Source: CBDFLD01 sp965249005 (lineage in GTDB: Bacteria; Acidobacteriota; UBA6911). Taken from it: a stretch of DNA of 64,000 nt. Location of the stretch: assembly GCA_965249005.1 (NCBI GenBank), contig CBDFLD010000012.1:124001-188000 (forward strand). The letters run 5' to 3'. The translations under genes were made by a program, and so were the position numbers. Each line of letters begins with the position of its first letter. The stretch's first letter is position 1. Under the pieces are notes generated by a model, which had not been told where the DNA came from, did no database searches, and saw only the letters and a program-made list of their open reading frames with translations. Of this stretch, positions 1 to 9,054 are shown in pieces.

Positions 1-52
1 GGACCTCAAGGAATTTGGTCGACAAACCCTACGGGTCGATCATCTTCTGAGT

Positions 53-69
53 GAGAGTCTCCGACTCTC
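53..69. repeat. Short intergenic palindrome (TCC-loop family)
   Basis: Perfect 7-bp stem GAGAGTC / GACTCTC around a TCC loop, just upstream of the CehA-like gene. It belongs to the set of intergenic palindromes with TCC (or GGA) loops also seen at 1870, 3274, 36965 and 38716. Confidence 0.5.
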
Positions 70-80
70 GAAGGAGCAAG

Positions 81-1798
81 ATGCCCGGATACAAGTGGAT
101 TGCATCGATCTTCGCGATCCTCCTGGCAGGTTGTCTCATTCAAGACGTAGTTCAAGGAACTTTTCAGAACGTGTACGGATCCTCGACGCGGGAACCGGCG
201 ATACTCTACCGGCAATGGTCAATCTGACCTGGAAACTCAATGGAAAGGAGAAAAAGCCCCCGGGTGCCGTTGAGTTGGCCAACCAGTTCGATTCTCAGGG
301 GTGGCCCACCGGTCGCCGGCACACCAATCTGCCCGGAGAGCTCAAGGGTCGCTTCTGGTGGGTCGTCCCCGAGCCCTTTGATATGGAGCTCTCTCCTGGT
401 CCTTGGGAGATTAGCGTTCGCAAGGGTCTGGAGTACCTGCCGGTTTCGCAATCGTTAGAGATCAAGCCCGGAGAAGAAACCGAGGCAACCCTGAAGCTAA
501 GTCGATGGGTGGACATGGCTCGCCAGGGTTGGTATTCGGGGGATGATCATGTCCACGCGCAGATCCAGAGCGATTCTGACGCAGAAGATCTCATGACATG
601 GCTGCAGGCCGAGGATCTGAGGTTGGCGAATATAGTCAAGATGGGCGACATCTTCCGAACCTATTTCGAGCAGCGTGGTTTCGGTAGGCAGCACCGGTAC
701 GAGAAGCACGGTCACATTCTCTCTCCTGGTCAGGAGTGCCCGAGAACCAATCAACTCGGCCACACCCTTTCTATGAATACAACCAGCATGGTGCGCTACC
801 CGGATCAGTACTTCCTCTACGATCTGGTGTTTGACCAGGTACACGAGCAGGGCGGCCTCTCGGGCTACGCCCACGCGGATACCGGAGCATTTCACTTGCA
901 CCGGGACATGAGCCTGAACGTCACCAGAGGCAAAGTAGATTTCTTTGAGATCCTGCAGTTCGGACGACTTGGAACCGCCCTGTACTACGACTTCTTGAAC
1001 CTGGGCTTCAAAATGGTCGCATCGGCGGGGTCGGACGTTCCGTGGGGTGGAACCGTGGGTGAGGTCGAGTCTATGCCTACACGGGGAAGAAGCAGTTTTC
1101 CGCTGACCGGTGGATGGACGCTTTTCGAAAGGGCAACACCTTCGTCACCGACCGTCCGATCATTGATTTTCGCGTAGAAGAAGCACTGCCCGGTGACGAA
1201 GTCAGAATCGACCGATCTGACCGCCGACTCAACGTGGTTGCCAGAACCTATCGCGATCGCCGCCTGGGATCCCCTTCTCTGCTACAGGTGATCTCCCAGG
1301 GTGAAGTCGTCGGGGAAGTCCGTTCTGACGATCAGGCAAAAAATGAGTTGGATTTGTCGTTTGATATGGCGGGCGGCGATGGTTTCTGGATCGCAGCTCG
1401 CGCAGAAAGCCACGATGGTACTTTCGCACACACGACCCCCATCTATGTCGTCCGTTCCGATCTGCGCTTCTGGCGCTACCAGCAGGTGCGTGAGTTGATC
1501 CACGATCGTGGGGAGAGCCTCCAAGAGATTGAGAGTATCGTTTCCGTCGCCGCTCGCCTCAACGACCATCTCGAGAGTACAGAATCGCCCCTGACGTCCA
1601 GAGCTAGAAGCTGTCGCAGCTACCCTGCCGAGGGTCTTCGACCGAGATGGCAACCTGAGCAGTCCATCTGTAGTCCAACAGCTGGCGCGTCAAGGGCCCG
1701 AGCTTCTCGAACGCATCAGAGAAGCCCGAAAGATCTATGATGGCTTGATGAAGACTTGGCATCGAGAGGCGGCTCTTCGGCAAACGTCCGAACCCTGA
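81..1798 (+). pseudogene. CehA/McbA-family metallohydrolase-like lipoprotein, three frameshifts
   Basis: The ATG at 81 follows an AAGGAG box and begins a lipoprotein signal peptide with lipobox LAGC. That frame stops near 227. The homologous product continues in a second frame (about 175-1060), with WYSGDDHVHAQ, GYAHADTG and GSDVPWGGT motifs as in CehA/McbA metal-dependent (PHP-like) hydrolases. It moves to a third frame (from about 1065, RVYAYTGKKQFSADRWMDAF) and finally to another frame from about 1600 that ends at the TGA at 1796-1798 (EARKIYDGLMKTWHREA). Each segment reads as good protein, so one gene of about 570 codons has taken three frameshifts. Intact genes nearby argue for true decay, but sequencing error cannot be excluded. 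The product would have been an outer lipoprotein acting on an unknown ester or carbohydrate. Confidence 0.75.
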
Positions 1799-1869
1799 TA
1801 GTGCTCCGCGACCTTAGGCGTCTTTATCCGAGGAAGACCAAGCCGCTCTAGGCGTGAGCGGCCTACAGC

Positions 1870-1894
1870 TTGCATCTCACTCCGTGAGATGCAA
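1870..1894. repeat. Intergenic palindrome, perfect 11-bp stem
   Basis: TTGCATCTCAC - TCC - GTGAGATGCAA. It is preceded at 1815-1865 by TAGGCGTCTT...CCGAGGAAGAC...AAGCCGCTC and GTGAGCGGCC stretches. The same order of motifs recurs at 36904-36983, so this is an interspersed repeat rather than a simple terminator. No T-run follows. Confidence 0.6.
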
Positions 1895-2005
1895 GGCGGT
1901 TATTTCCAAGTCTCACCCCACCAACACTTCCCGTATCTCGCTGCCTCTCGATGGTTTGGCCAGATAATTGCTAGTAACATGAGGTTACCGGCGAAAGGAG
2001 GAATC

Positions 2006-3115
2006 ATGGCACGCACGAAAATCGCCCGCAGAGACTGGCTCAAACAAACCGCCGGCCTGGCTGTTGGCACGGCCGTCGGCTCCGTAACAGCTGAGGGAAG
2101 CACCTCGCGAGATTCCGCTTCCATCCAGCACTTGGCATCCCCTCAGACACCATGCTTCAGCTCTGAAATGGGTTATCGGCGACTTGGGCGCACGGAATTG
2201 ATCGTGTCGGAGATTGGCCTCGGAGGCCACTACTTTTACAAAGGGGAGGAATTCACGACCCAGGAAAAGCGTAACGAGGTCGTGGCTGCTGCCCTAGAGA
2301 GCGGCATCAATTTTTTCGAAACCACGGACACGCCCGGCGAAGACGAGACCACGGGAGAAGCTCTGCGAGTCTTGGGAGCGAGGGATCGAGTCTACATCAC
2401 CCACGATTTTGCGGCCATCCGCAAGGGCGAGTGGGACCGTGCCAAAGCCCTCCGCAGGTCGATGGAATGGATCGAAACGGGGCTGCGGAATTTTCATACG
2501 GATCATATCGACATCTGGCGACCTCCGGCGCTACAGACCGGAGGCACACCCTTGGATCTGATCGAATGGGTCGTCGAGGCCGGTTTAAAAGCAAAGGAAC
2601 AAGGCAAGATCCGCTACATGGGGATCTCGAGCCACAGCGCAAAGTGGCTCATCGAGGCCCTTCACAGATTTGACCAGTTCGATCTGGTCATCATTCCCTA
2701 TAACTATCTTTTCAGACAGGCGGAAAAGGAGCTCTTCAGACTCATCAAGGAAAAAGACCTCGGCATGATGACCATCAAGCCGTTCTTGGCCGAGTCTCTC
2801 TTCAAGAAAGAGGTTCCCTCCTGGGCCGAGCAACACGACCAGGAATCCACGCAATTCGAAGGGGAGTACAAGGAAAAAACTGTTGGAAGCGGCACCGACC
2901 GGCTGGCAGTCAACGCCCTTCGGTTCATTCTGTCGCGGCCCGAGGTTACCGTGGTCGCGCCCGGGATGAGCACCGTCCACGAGGTGAAAACGAATGTGAA
3001 AGCAGCACACTCGAAAGAGCTTGCAAGTGTTGAGGATGCAGAGTTGAAGGCTGCATACAGCTCCGCCGCATTACGGTTGCCGAATCATCTGAGCCGGATG
3101 CGCTCATGGGCTTGA
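2006..3115 (+). CDS. Tat-exported aldo/keto-reductase-like protein
   Basis: The start at ATG 2006 is set by an AAAGGAGG box at 1994-2001 and by the Tat signal that follows (ARRDWLKQTAGLAVGTAVG). The mature part has the AKR fold signatures RRLGRTELIVSEIGLGG, GINFFETTD and GKIRYMGISSHS, and is about 320 residues, usual for the family. Three of the four catalytic tetrad positions differ from the norm. The Asp of the DTA-type motif is kept (TTD), but the tyrosine position is Pro (DTPGE), the lysine position is His (VYITHDF), and the QLH histidine is missing (HIDIWRPPAL). The fold is therefore clear but oxidoreductase activity is doubtful. Tat-exported relatives occur in Acidobacteria and Planctomycetes. 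No operon partner is visible. Confidence 0.85.
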   Translation: MARTKIARRDWLKQTAGLAVGTAVGSVTAEGSTSRDSASIQHLASPQTPCFSSEMGYRRLGRTELIVSEIGLGGHYFYKGEEFTTQEKRNEVVAAALESGINFFETTDTPGEDETTGEALRVLGARDRVYITHDFAAIRKGEWDRAKALRRSMEWIETGLRNFHTDHIDIWRPPALQTGGTPLDLIEWVVEAGLKAKEQGKIRYMGISSHSAKWLIEALHRFDQFDLVIIPYNYLFRQAEKELFRLIKEKDLGMMTIKPFLAESLFKKEVPSWAEQHDQESTQFEGEYKEKTVGSGTDRLAVNALRFILSRPEVTVVAPGMSTVHEVKTNVKAAHSKELASVEDAELKAAYSSAALRLPNHLSRMRSWA

Positions 3116-3273
3116 CGCGGGCTCGACCAGATTGGAACCGAGTTATCGCCCTTTACCCTATGGTTGTATGGCTGGTTTAAACCCAACAAAGGCCATTCAA
3201 CCGTTTGTAGGATGCCAGATCACCCGGTAGGTGCGGCATAAGACCCGCGGTGGTGCAAGGTTGCAGGAAGAGC

Positions 3274-3290
3274 CTCCCACGGAGTGGGAG
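3274..3290. repeat. Short intergenic palindrome (GGA loop)
   Basis: CTCCCAC - GGA - GTGGGAG, a perfect 7-bp stem whose loop is the complement of the TCC loop of the other palindromes. It lies between convergent genes and may also act as a weak terminator. Confidence 0.5.
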
Positions 3291-3308
3291 CCCTACGGTC
3301 GAGACGGT

Positions 3309-3749
3309 CTATTTGTGAGGATCGTGGCAGGGGATACACTCGGCCGGCTGAGCTGCGTCGGGCCGTGGAGCCTCGTTGTGGCTCCCTGCCCGGACTTGCT
3401 CCACCGTTTTCGCGTGGCACGCCAGGCAGAGATTCTCGACCTTCTTTTTTCGATCTTTAGTTCTGAAGTGAAGGCTGGGCTTGACGTCGTTGTTTTCCGC
3501 CTCTCGGTGACCCTTGGACTCCCCATGACAAACGGGACAGGAAACTTCCTTCGCGTTGTGGGTTGAACCCAAGAAGCCCAGAAAAAAATCAAAGTGACAG
3601 AGTGCACACTCCTGGGCCAGCTCGGCTGCCTCCTCGCTGGGTGCCATCAGGGACAAATCCGTCTTCATCTTCTCATCCTGTGCGTAGGAATTGGCCGAGA
3701 GGATTGCCGGAAAGAGCGATAGCATAAAAGTAGCGTTTGATCTTTTCAT
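3309..3749 (-). CDS. Small periplasmic tetraheme c-type cytochrome
   Basis: 146 residues with an N-terminal signal peptide (MKRSNATFMLSLFPAILSANSYA). Four CXXCH heme motifs follow in order: CALCH, CPVCH, CLACH and CIPCH. The last is near the C-terminus (CIPCHDPHK), typical of doubled-CXXCH proteins. The start was moved from an upstream in-frame codon to the ATG at 3749 because the signal peptide begins there and a GAGAG stretch precedes it. It probably shuttles electrons in the periplasm; no redox partner lies beside it. It is transcribed away from the DNA on its 5' side, which is empty for about 450 bp. Confidence 0.85.
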   Translation of the reverse strand: MKRSNATFMLSLFPAILSANSYAQDEKMKTDLSLMAPSEEAAELAQECALCHFDFFLGFLGSTHNAKEVSCPVCHGESKGHREAENNDVKPSLHFRTKDRKKKVENLCLACHAKTVEQVRAGSHNEAPRPDAAQPAECIPCHDPHK

Positions 3750-3797
3750 GAATTCTGGCTCTCTCGATCTGAGATTACCCTTCCGGTCCGTCCGCAT

Positions 3798-4249
3798 CGC
3801 AACATTTGCGACTCGGCCCCCAGGCCCAGACTCATTCCTACAATTCTAAGCAATAGTTTGCCCAGGCGTCGCCTTCAGAGAACACTCGGAGCCGCCCATG
3901 ACGGAGAACTCCTCATTAGGTCGACGTCGTTGAAAGTTGGGAAAAGGTCGGAAGGTGGGTCAAACAGGATTCGTCGGCTGCACCATACAGTCGGCGAATC
4001 CATATCCTTCATCAGGTTGTTAGTGAAACAAGCCTAGTCCAATCTTGAATCAGGATGCAAGCAGATTGTGAACTATCGGTCGTTTGGCCGGGGTTGCGGT
4101 TCTAGGCCATTCGCCTCCCTCTGCAGGGAAACTCCCACTCGGTCTTTCTACGGTGTGTCGAAGCTGAATGAAGAGATGATCTCCCGCTGCAGCGGGGTCG
4201 GGTCCTCATCACCGGTACGAAACTCCAAACCAATGTACCGTTCCTTGTG
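3798..4249. other. Intergenic stretch without recognisable gene
   Basis: No open frame here resembles a known protein on either strand. It holds a CCCGCTG/CAGCGGG palindrome near 4187 and nothing else I can name. It separates the cytochrome from the winged-helix regulator, both on the minus strand. Confidence 0.5.
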
Positions 4250-4609
4250 TTAACCCTTCTCGCTCATTGCCCTGACGAGAGCCTCCATGTGTCGTAGATA
4301 ACGCTGCAGGGCCTTGCGGCCTCGATCAGTGATGCGATACTCCGTCCTGGGCGTTCTGCCCTCGAAATGCTTTTTGCAGTCGATGTACGAAGCATCCTCC
4401 AGCTTTCTCGCGTGGACACTCAGATTCCCGTCTGATGTCTGCAGAATCTCCTTGAGCTCATTGAAGCTGAGGCTATCGTTCACCGCCAGGGCACTGACGA
4501 TGCCCAGGCGAATACGCTCGTGAACGAGCCGATCCACGCCCCCTTCCCCGCCCGCACCTCCCAGTCCACGGATGACTTGCAGCACGATTTCGCCGCGCTT
4601 CCGTTTCAC
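4250..4609 (-). CDS. Winged-helix transcriptional regulator (MarR/ArsR-like)
   Basis: About 119 residues. The GTG at 4609 is preferred over the GTG at 4630 because AAGGAG lies 6 bp upstream of it. The body has a helix-turn-helix (LSFNELKEILQTSDGNLSVHARKLEDA) and a wing with FEGRTPRTEYRITDRGRKAL, the pattern of single-domain winged-helix regulators that in many genomes sit next to a small membrane protein. Removing IS1380 copy 1 puts it directly downstream of the membrane protein ending at 6499, with only a few tens of bp between, so the two were an operon. The IS lies between them and may now separate the regulator from its promoter. Confidence 0.75.
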   Translation of the reverse strand: MKRKRGEIVLQVIRGLGGAGGEGGVDRLVHERIRLGIVSALAVNDSLSFNELKEILQTSDGNLSVHARKLEDASYIDCKKHFEGRTPRTEYRITDRGRKALQRYLRHMEALVRAMSEKG

Positions 4610-4644
4610 GCCCCTCTCCTTCTTGATCACACTGACGGATCTAG

Positions 4645-6498
4645 CCCCAAAATAAGCGAGGTATGAGCTCGCTCGGAAAATCGTTTGCCTTTTCCGAATA
4701 TCTCGTGGATTTCAGCTCCTTGTGCGTAACAGGGAAAGCAAAGAGAAACACAAGAGACAAACCTTCCATTGGTTGTCTGGATCACTTGATCTTGTTTGTC
4801 TCTGTTATGCCCTTCCTTTCGCCCGCCACTCTTGCTCCGCCGGGGGTACGGGCTCACCCGCCGGCGAGGCGCCTTCAAGTAAACCTGAGTTGCCTGATAT
4901 AGTCGAACGTCGCCAAAAAGGTTTCGAGATGCTTGCTATAGGCCAATATCCTGTAAACGAGGCGACGACCGGTTCTTACAATCTGACAGGGTATTTGCAC
5001 AAAGTTCACCAGGAAGCGTTTGAACTCCATCCTCAAGATATCACGACGTACTGTCGGCGCCTGCGTCACCAGGCCATACCAGGCCTTCAGATTCCACGCC
5101 AGCGATGCGATGACCATGTAGGCCCAGTTCGATACCAGACTGTCCGAAGGCATCCTCAAGGCGTTCACTCCACTCTTGAGCTGACCGATGACGTTTTCCT
5201 GGTTGCAGCGATCGTTGGCAAAAAGGACCACTTCTCCCATCGTCATCTCCCGATCGTTGGTGATGTAGAAGAAGTACCGGACCTCATCAAACAGCCGGTG
5301 CTCCCCCTTTTCGATCGTGAGGTTCTTCCGAACCACAACCATGCGATAGGTTTTCTTACAGTGTCCGGGACGATAGTCAAACTCGGCGACCTGCTCGCTC
5401 TGCAGGCGGATGTTCTTGAATTCTCTCTCCTTGATTACTTGTTCTTTGACGTTTTCCGGACGGCGCCGTTCTTCGCTCTTGACCTCATAACGAGGAGGCC
5501 GCTCGAGCGGTTTCCATTGTCTCTCCGGCAGGGCATCGGCCATCCCGACCAGGTTCGGCTTGGCGTCATAACCAAAGACAAAACCAACCCGCTCGTCCCA
5601 GCGATCGAAGTTTCTCGTCAGCGAGAAATCCGTGTCGCCCCGAAGCCAGACCTTCGTAAACACCGACGACACCAGATCGATTGCCCGGTCCATCCACTCG
5701 GCCGCTCCGTCGGAAGAGGGACGGTTGCCCGGCCGATTCATCAGATAGAGGACCTCATTCGTATTGGCCAAGGTCACGATCAACGGTGCGTAACCCCAGA
5801 TCCCGTTGTAGGCAATGTCCATTCCTTCCTTGCATTCCCCCAAGGTTCCGGCGACGGTCCCGTCCACGTCGATGATGGCCTCCTTCCGGAAGGAAGCATC
5901 CTGCAACTTCCACACCTTGGTTCGGGTTTCATTGATGGTTTCCTGAAGTCCGAAGATCCAATCCTCATCGAAACGACGGAGGAAATCTCCAGCCGTCGTG
6001 GGATCCGGAATCCTCTCGGCTCCCAGTCCGTTCATGTAGGTCTCATCCTGGCGCAACCGCTCGATATCTTCGAGACAGGTTCCACCCGACAAGACGTTGT
6101 ATGCGATGTTCAGTACATGATCGGATTCCCAGTAAGGAAAGTGGTACTTGAGCAAAACGATGTTTCTGTTGATATCTTTGTCCAATCCAAGCTTACACAC
6201 GAGCTTGTGAATGGCTCCGATACCACCAGATCCGATGGCGCGCGTTCTCTCGGCGATCTCGTAGTAGGTGTTGGAGTCCTTGAACATAGGATCGGACCGG
6301 TCCTCAAACTGATTTCTTTCCAACCGGCGTGTAAGATTTTGCTTGTCTCGGAGGAGGATTCTGTGGTTTCTTTTATTCACCTGGAATGTGCTCCTTTCGG
6401 GATGTCTTGTAAATATATCAAACGCATTTTATCCCGTAACGGCACACGTTCCAGGGCTTTTCTTCCTCCTCATGCAAAAAATCACGCTGGACTAAGGT
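4645..6498 (-). mobile_element. IS1380-family element, copy 1 (1,854 bp)
   Basis: Flanked by CTAG at 4641-4644 and 6499-6502; the duplication can be read as 5 bp, CTAGC on both sides. The left end reads CCCCAAAATAAGCG, the right end GGACTAAGGT. Inverted repeats are weak (shared CC and AGCG positions). One transposase gene lies inside; the 230 bp after its stop hold a 10-bp inverted repeat (4753-4762 / 4794-4803). Same length as the three other copies. Confidence 0.93.
4875..6380 (-). CDS. IS1380-family transposase (copy 1)
   Basis: 501 residues, full length for the family, DDE superfamily. Visible acidic motifs are IIDVDGTVAG, LRGDTDFSLTRNFDRW and CNQENVIGQLKSG, the D-D-E arrangement of IS1380 transposases. 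The start is supported by GAAAGGAG upstream. The protein is identical to copies 2 and 4 and differs from copy 3 at one residue (CKEGMD here, CKERMD in copy 3), so it is probably active or very recently so. Confidence 0.95.
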   Translation of the reverse strand: MNKRNHRILLRDKQNLTRRLERNQFEDRSDPMFKDSNTYYEIAERTRAIGSGGIGAIHKLVCKLGLDKDINRNIVLLKYHFPYWESDHVLNIAYNVLSGGTCLEDIERLRQDETYMNGLGAERIPDPTTAGDFLRRFDEDWIFGLQETINETRTKVWKLQDASFRKEAIIDVDGTVAGTLGECKEGMDIAYNGIWGYAPLIVTLANTNEVLYLMNRPGNRPSSDGAAEWMDRAIDLVSSVFTKVWLRGDTDFSLTRNFDRWDERVGFVFGYDAKPNLVGMADALPERQWKPLERPPRYEVKSEERRRPENVKEQVIKEREFKNIRLQSEQVAEFDYRPGHCKKTYRMVVVRKNLTIEKGEHRLFDEVRYFFYITNDREMTMGEVVLFANDRCNQENVIGQLKSGVNALRMPSDSLVSNWAYMVIASLAWNLKAWYGLVTQAPTVRRDILRMEFKRFLVNFVQIPCQIVRTGRRLVYRILAYSKHLETFLATFDYIRQLRFT

Positions 6499-7098
6499 CT
6501 AGCCACCGTGTCTCCTCACAATCGCAAAACCAAACAAGGTGTGAAGCCCTCCAAATCCCAGCGCCATCATTGCATCTCGCCATGGCACCAGAAACGACAG
6601 TACTCCCAGCAACATAAAACAGAGCCCCATCGTCGGTATCAATCGCACAGAGAAAACCCCACCTGTGACAATTCCTGTACCGTAGAGCAGGAGCCACAAT
6701 CCAGGCAATAGCTCGACCATACCAGCACGGTAAAGCGGAATAGAAAACAACGCCGCCGCTACCATCGGGGTCACTAAACTAAAGGCAAATCGTGCCCCGG
6801 ACCCCCGAAAGATTGAAACTCCGGCGGCCTTCGCTTTACGATAGGTCGTCCAAACTCCAATCGCCGCACTGAGGCTCGCCGCCAACAGCCACGTCGACAA
6901 CCACACACGATCCACATGCTGGCCGCCAGCGACGAGGGCAGCCGCGAGACCGACCACCCCGATTGCTACGCTCCCCCACCCGGACACAGCAGTGAACGCG
7001 CTAGCGCGCTGCATCGTGTCACGGATGAATCGAAGATCTTGCTCCGCTCGCGCACCTAGCAGGCCCAATTTCTCTGTAGGTTCACCGCCAACCCTCAT
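6499..7098 (-). CDS. Multi-pass membrane protein, partner of winged-helix regulator
   Basis: 199 residues from ATG 7098 (a TTG at 7107 is also in frame). An N-terminal amphipathic segment (LGARAEQDLRFIRDTMQRAS) is followed by about five or six hydrophobic helices. The family is not one I can name with certainty; such proteins often lie next to small winged-helix regulators. Its stop codon TAG is part of the CTAG target of IS1380 copy 1, so the insertion left the coding sequence whole while pushing away the downstream regulator gene. Confidence 0.7.
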   Translation of the reverse strand: MRVGGEPTEKLGLLGARAEQDLRFIRDTMQRASAFTAVSGWGSVAIGVVGLAAALVAGGQHVDRVWLSTWLLAASLSAAIGVWTTYRKAKAAGVSIFRGSGARFAFSLVTPMVAAALFSIPLYRAGMVELLPGLWLLLYGTGIVTGGVFSVRLIPTMGLCFMLLGVLSFLVPWRDAMMALGFGGLHTLFGFAIVRRHGG

Positions 7099-7378
7099 GC
7101 CCAGCAATATAGCGCCGCTGAGCTAGCACTGTCAAGTACTTTGCAGTATAAAGCCATGTGCACCGGCCTGATTCTTGACAGTTGTTGAATACCACTCGAC
7201 CTTGTTTGGGCTATGAATACAAAGGTTCGTTTTTCCCTCCGGTCAGATTGCAGTTCGCTGCTATACTGGCCACCAACATTGAATTTCAACTAGGACTACG
7301 GAATGCCCGACCCTAACGGAGCCCTCAGAAAATTGCCCAGCCAGCCATTCATCGCTGCGCTGGCGTGGGAAGGTGACC

Positions 7379-7675
7379 ATGGAGCACACATTCGACGAAC
7401 TGAAGAAAAAGACGGTCGCGGAGTTACGCGAGATCGCCCAGGGGATAGAGCACGATGCGTTGCATGGCCACAGCACCATGCACAAGGAGCCATTGGTGCT
7501 CGCTCTCTGCACCGCCCTCGGGATTGAAGCCCACGAGCACCACAAGGTCGCCGGGGTCAACAAGGCCAAAATAAAAAAGGAAATTCGCGAGCTCAAATCC
7601 AACCGCGATACGGCACTCGAGGCCCACGACCACAAGGAGTTGAAGTCTATACGGCGCGCCACCTCCATCAACTGA
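7379..7675 (+). CDS. Small Rho-N/SAP-like helical protein
   Basis: 98 residues from ATG 7379 (GTG 7373 in frame just upstream; GGAAGG precedes both). The first half, FDELKKKTVAELREIAQGIE, fits the Rho-termination-factor N-terminal/SAP-like helix-extended-helix pattern found in small nucleic-acid-associated proteins. The rest is highly charged (KAKIKKEIRELKSNRDTALEAHDHKELKSIRR). The two GTG/ATG starts differ by two codons only. Function is unknown; no partner gene. Confidence 0.6.
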   Translation: MEHTFDELKKKTVAELREIAQGIEHDALHGHSTMHKEPLVLALCTALGIEAHEHHKVAGVNKAKIKKEIRELKSNRDTALEAHDHKELKSIRRATSIN

Positions 7676-8422
7676 GACGGCAAATCCGCAGAGCGACTGT
7701 ATAGAAACGCCGTCGATCGGCTGCCAGCGCTGACTGGCGCAACGCGCCAGTCGCTTGGGAACGTAACTGCGCAGCGCACCGTGAAAAAACGCGGTTTTTG
7801 ACGATTAGCTAAGTTACACGCATAGCAGCAGATCCCGAGCAGTTACTTAAGAGCAGCAAGACAAGCAACGTTGCCGAGGGGGTTCAGCCATTTTCCCTGC
7901 CCTGCTCGTAGCCCACCGTCCTGCGCGGAATCCCGATTATCCCAATAAGGCATTCAATCATTAAGCTTTGCTGTCTGGATCTGGAGTCGTCGGAGTTAAT
8001 CCGTAATCATGACTCCAGCCCCATCTAAGGGGTGGTTCGCTGGTCGAACGTGATCATCGAAGATGTCTCCGAAGATGGTTCCTTCAAAATTAGCCAAAGC
8101 TCCGTCATGAATGAACAGTGATGCAACATCTCCATCTTGAGCCTTGCAGAGGAGAATTTGTTTCCTCCAATTGCGTTTCTATTCCGTCGCCCTGCCTATG
8201 ACGCAGCAGGTCCCTACGACGGTCGTTTGAAAGTTTGAATACCCGACAATCTTCTCTGGTCGATGGGAAGACCATGCGAACAGCCACCGTCGCCTTACAG
8301 CAATGTTAAGAGCGTGTAAAAACACTGCACTTGCGTTTGATTTCACGAACCATTTGGAGTGAATCGTTTTCTAAGCGTTATGAGTTTGGTTTTTTGAGAA
8401 TAACAAAAAATGGAGACCACGC
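7676..8422. other. Gene-free stretch with one strong hairpin
   Basis: No supported coding region in about 750 bp. A perfect 9-bp hairpin (GACTGGCGC - AAC - GCGCCAGTC) sits at 7732-7752 without a T-run. The last part is AT-rich (about 8330-8415) and probably carries the promoter of the following Spy-like gene. Confidence 0.5.
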
Positions 8423-8941
8423 ATGAAAATAGCCACCGTTTCACTTGTTGTCCTGGTAGGGGCAGCGTTTCTGTTGGCACAGCAAGGAACTTTTCGTCGA
8501 GGCGAGCCGACCTATGACGAGCTTCAAGAAATCATGGGGCTTTCGGATCAACAAGTCGAAGATCTAAAAGCCGTCAACACTGCCTTCCGTGAATCGATTC
8601 AACCGCTTGCCGGCGACCTCTCCGACCTACGGGGAGCACTCCGGGAGCAAGTCCAAAGCGATACTCCGGACGTGACGCTCATCGAACAACTGCAGGCCGA
8701 GATTCAAAACATCAAAGACCAGATACATCAGCAAGCCGACGAGTTCCGAGCCGCTGCTCTAGGGATTCTGACCAGTGAACAGGTCGACACCCTGGCAGCA
8801 CTCGACGAGGCGCTCTCCGTTCAAGGAGCGATTCGGGATGCCATCGGTTTGAATCTACTCGAAGTCTCAGACGGTCCACGAGCCGGCTTCGGAAATTCTC
8901 GACGAGGACCCTCAGGACCAAGAGGGCGAGATTCCCAGTAG
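8423..8941 (+). CDS. Spy/CpxP-like periplasmic protein
   Basis: 172 residues. The signal peptide (MKIATVSLVVLVGAAFLLA) is followed by a helical protein with two LTxxQ-like segments, LSDQQVEDLKAVN and LTSEQVDTLAALDE, and a long amphipathic helix between. This is the layout of Spy/CpxP family periplasmic chaperones and metal-sensing regulators. The C-terminus is Gly/Arg/Pro-rich (GFGNSRRGPSGPRGRDSQ). GGAG lies 8-9 bp before the ATG. It is a single gene, with a strong convergent-type hairpin right after the stop. Confidence 0.75.
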   Translation: MKIATVSLVVLVGAAFLLAQQGTFRRGEPTYDELQEIMGLSDQQVEDLKAVNTAFRESIQPLAGDLSDLRGALREQVQSDTPDVTLIEQLQAEIQNIKDQIHQQADEFRAAALGILTSEQVDTLAALDEALSVQGAIRDAIGLNLLEVSDGPRAGFGNSRRGPSGPRGRDSQ

Positions 8942-8956
8942 CCGTGCCATCCGCAA

Positions 8957-8985
8957 ACGGCTGGCGACCTGGGGTCGCCAGCCGT
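8957..8985. terminator. Probable bidirectional terminator hairpin
   Basis: Perfect 13-bp stem ACGGCTGGCGACC / GGTCGCCAGCCGT with TGG loop, placed between two convergent genes (Spy-like, ending 8941, and the aminotransferase, ending 9055). There is no T-run, so termination strength is uncertain. Confidence 0.65.
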
Positions 8986-9054
8986 CACGTCCCGCCACGT
9001 TGGGCTTCAAACAAAACGTGCCTCGCCCGACAAACAGTCCCGAGACGGTCGCCA

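Noticed and set aside
4722..6617. Very long ORFs (about 600 codons) opposite the IS1380 transposases
   Set aside because: Exact antisense shadows of the 501-residue transposase, with unnatural composition, present in all four copies.
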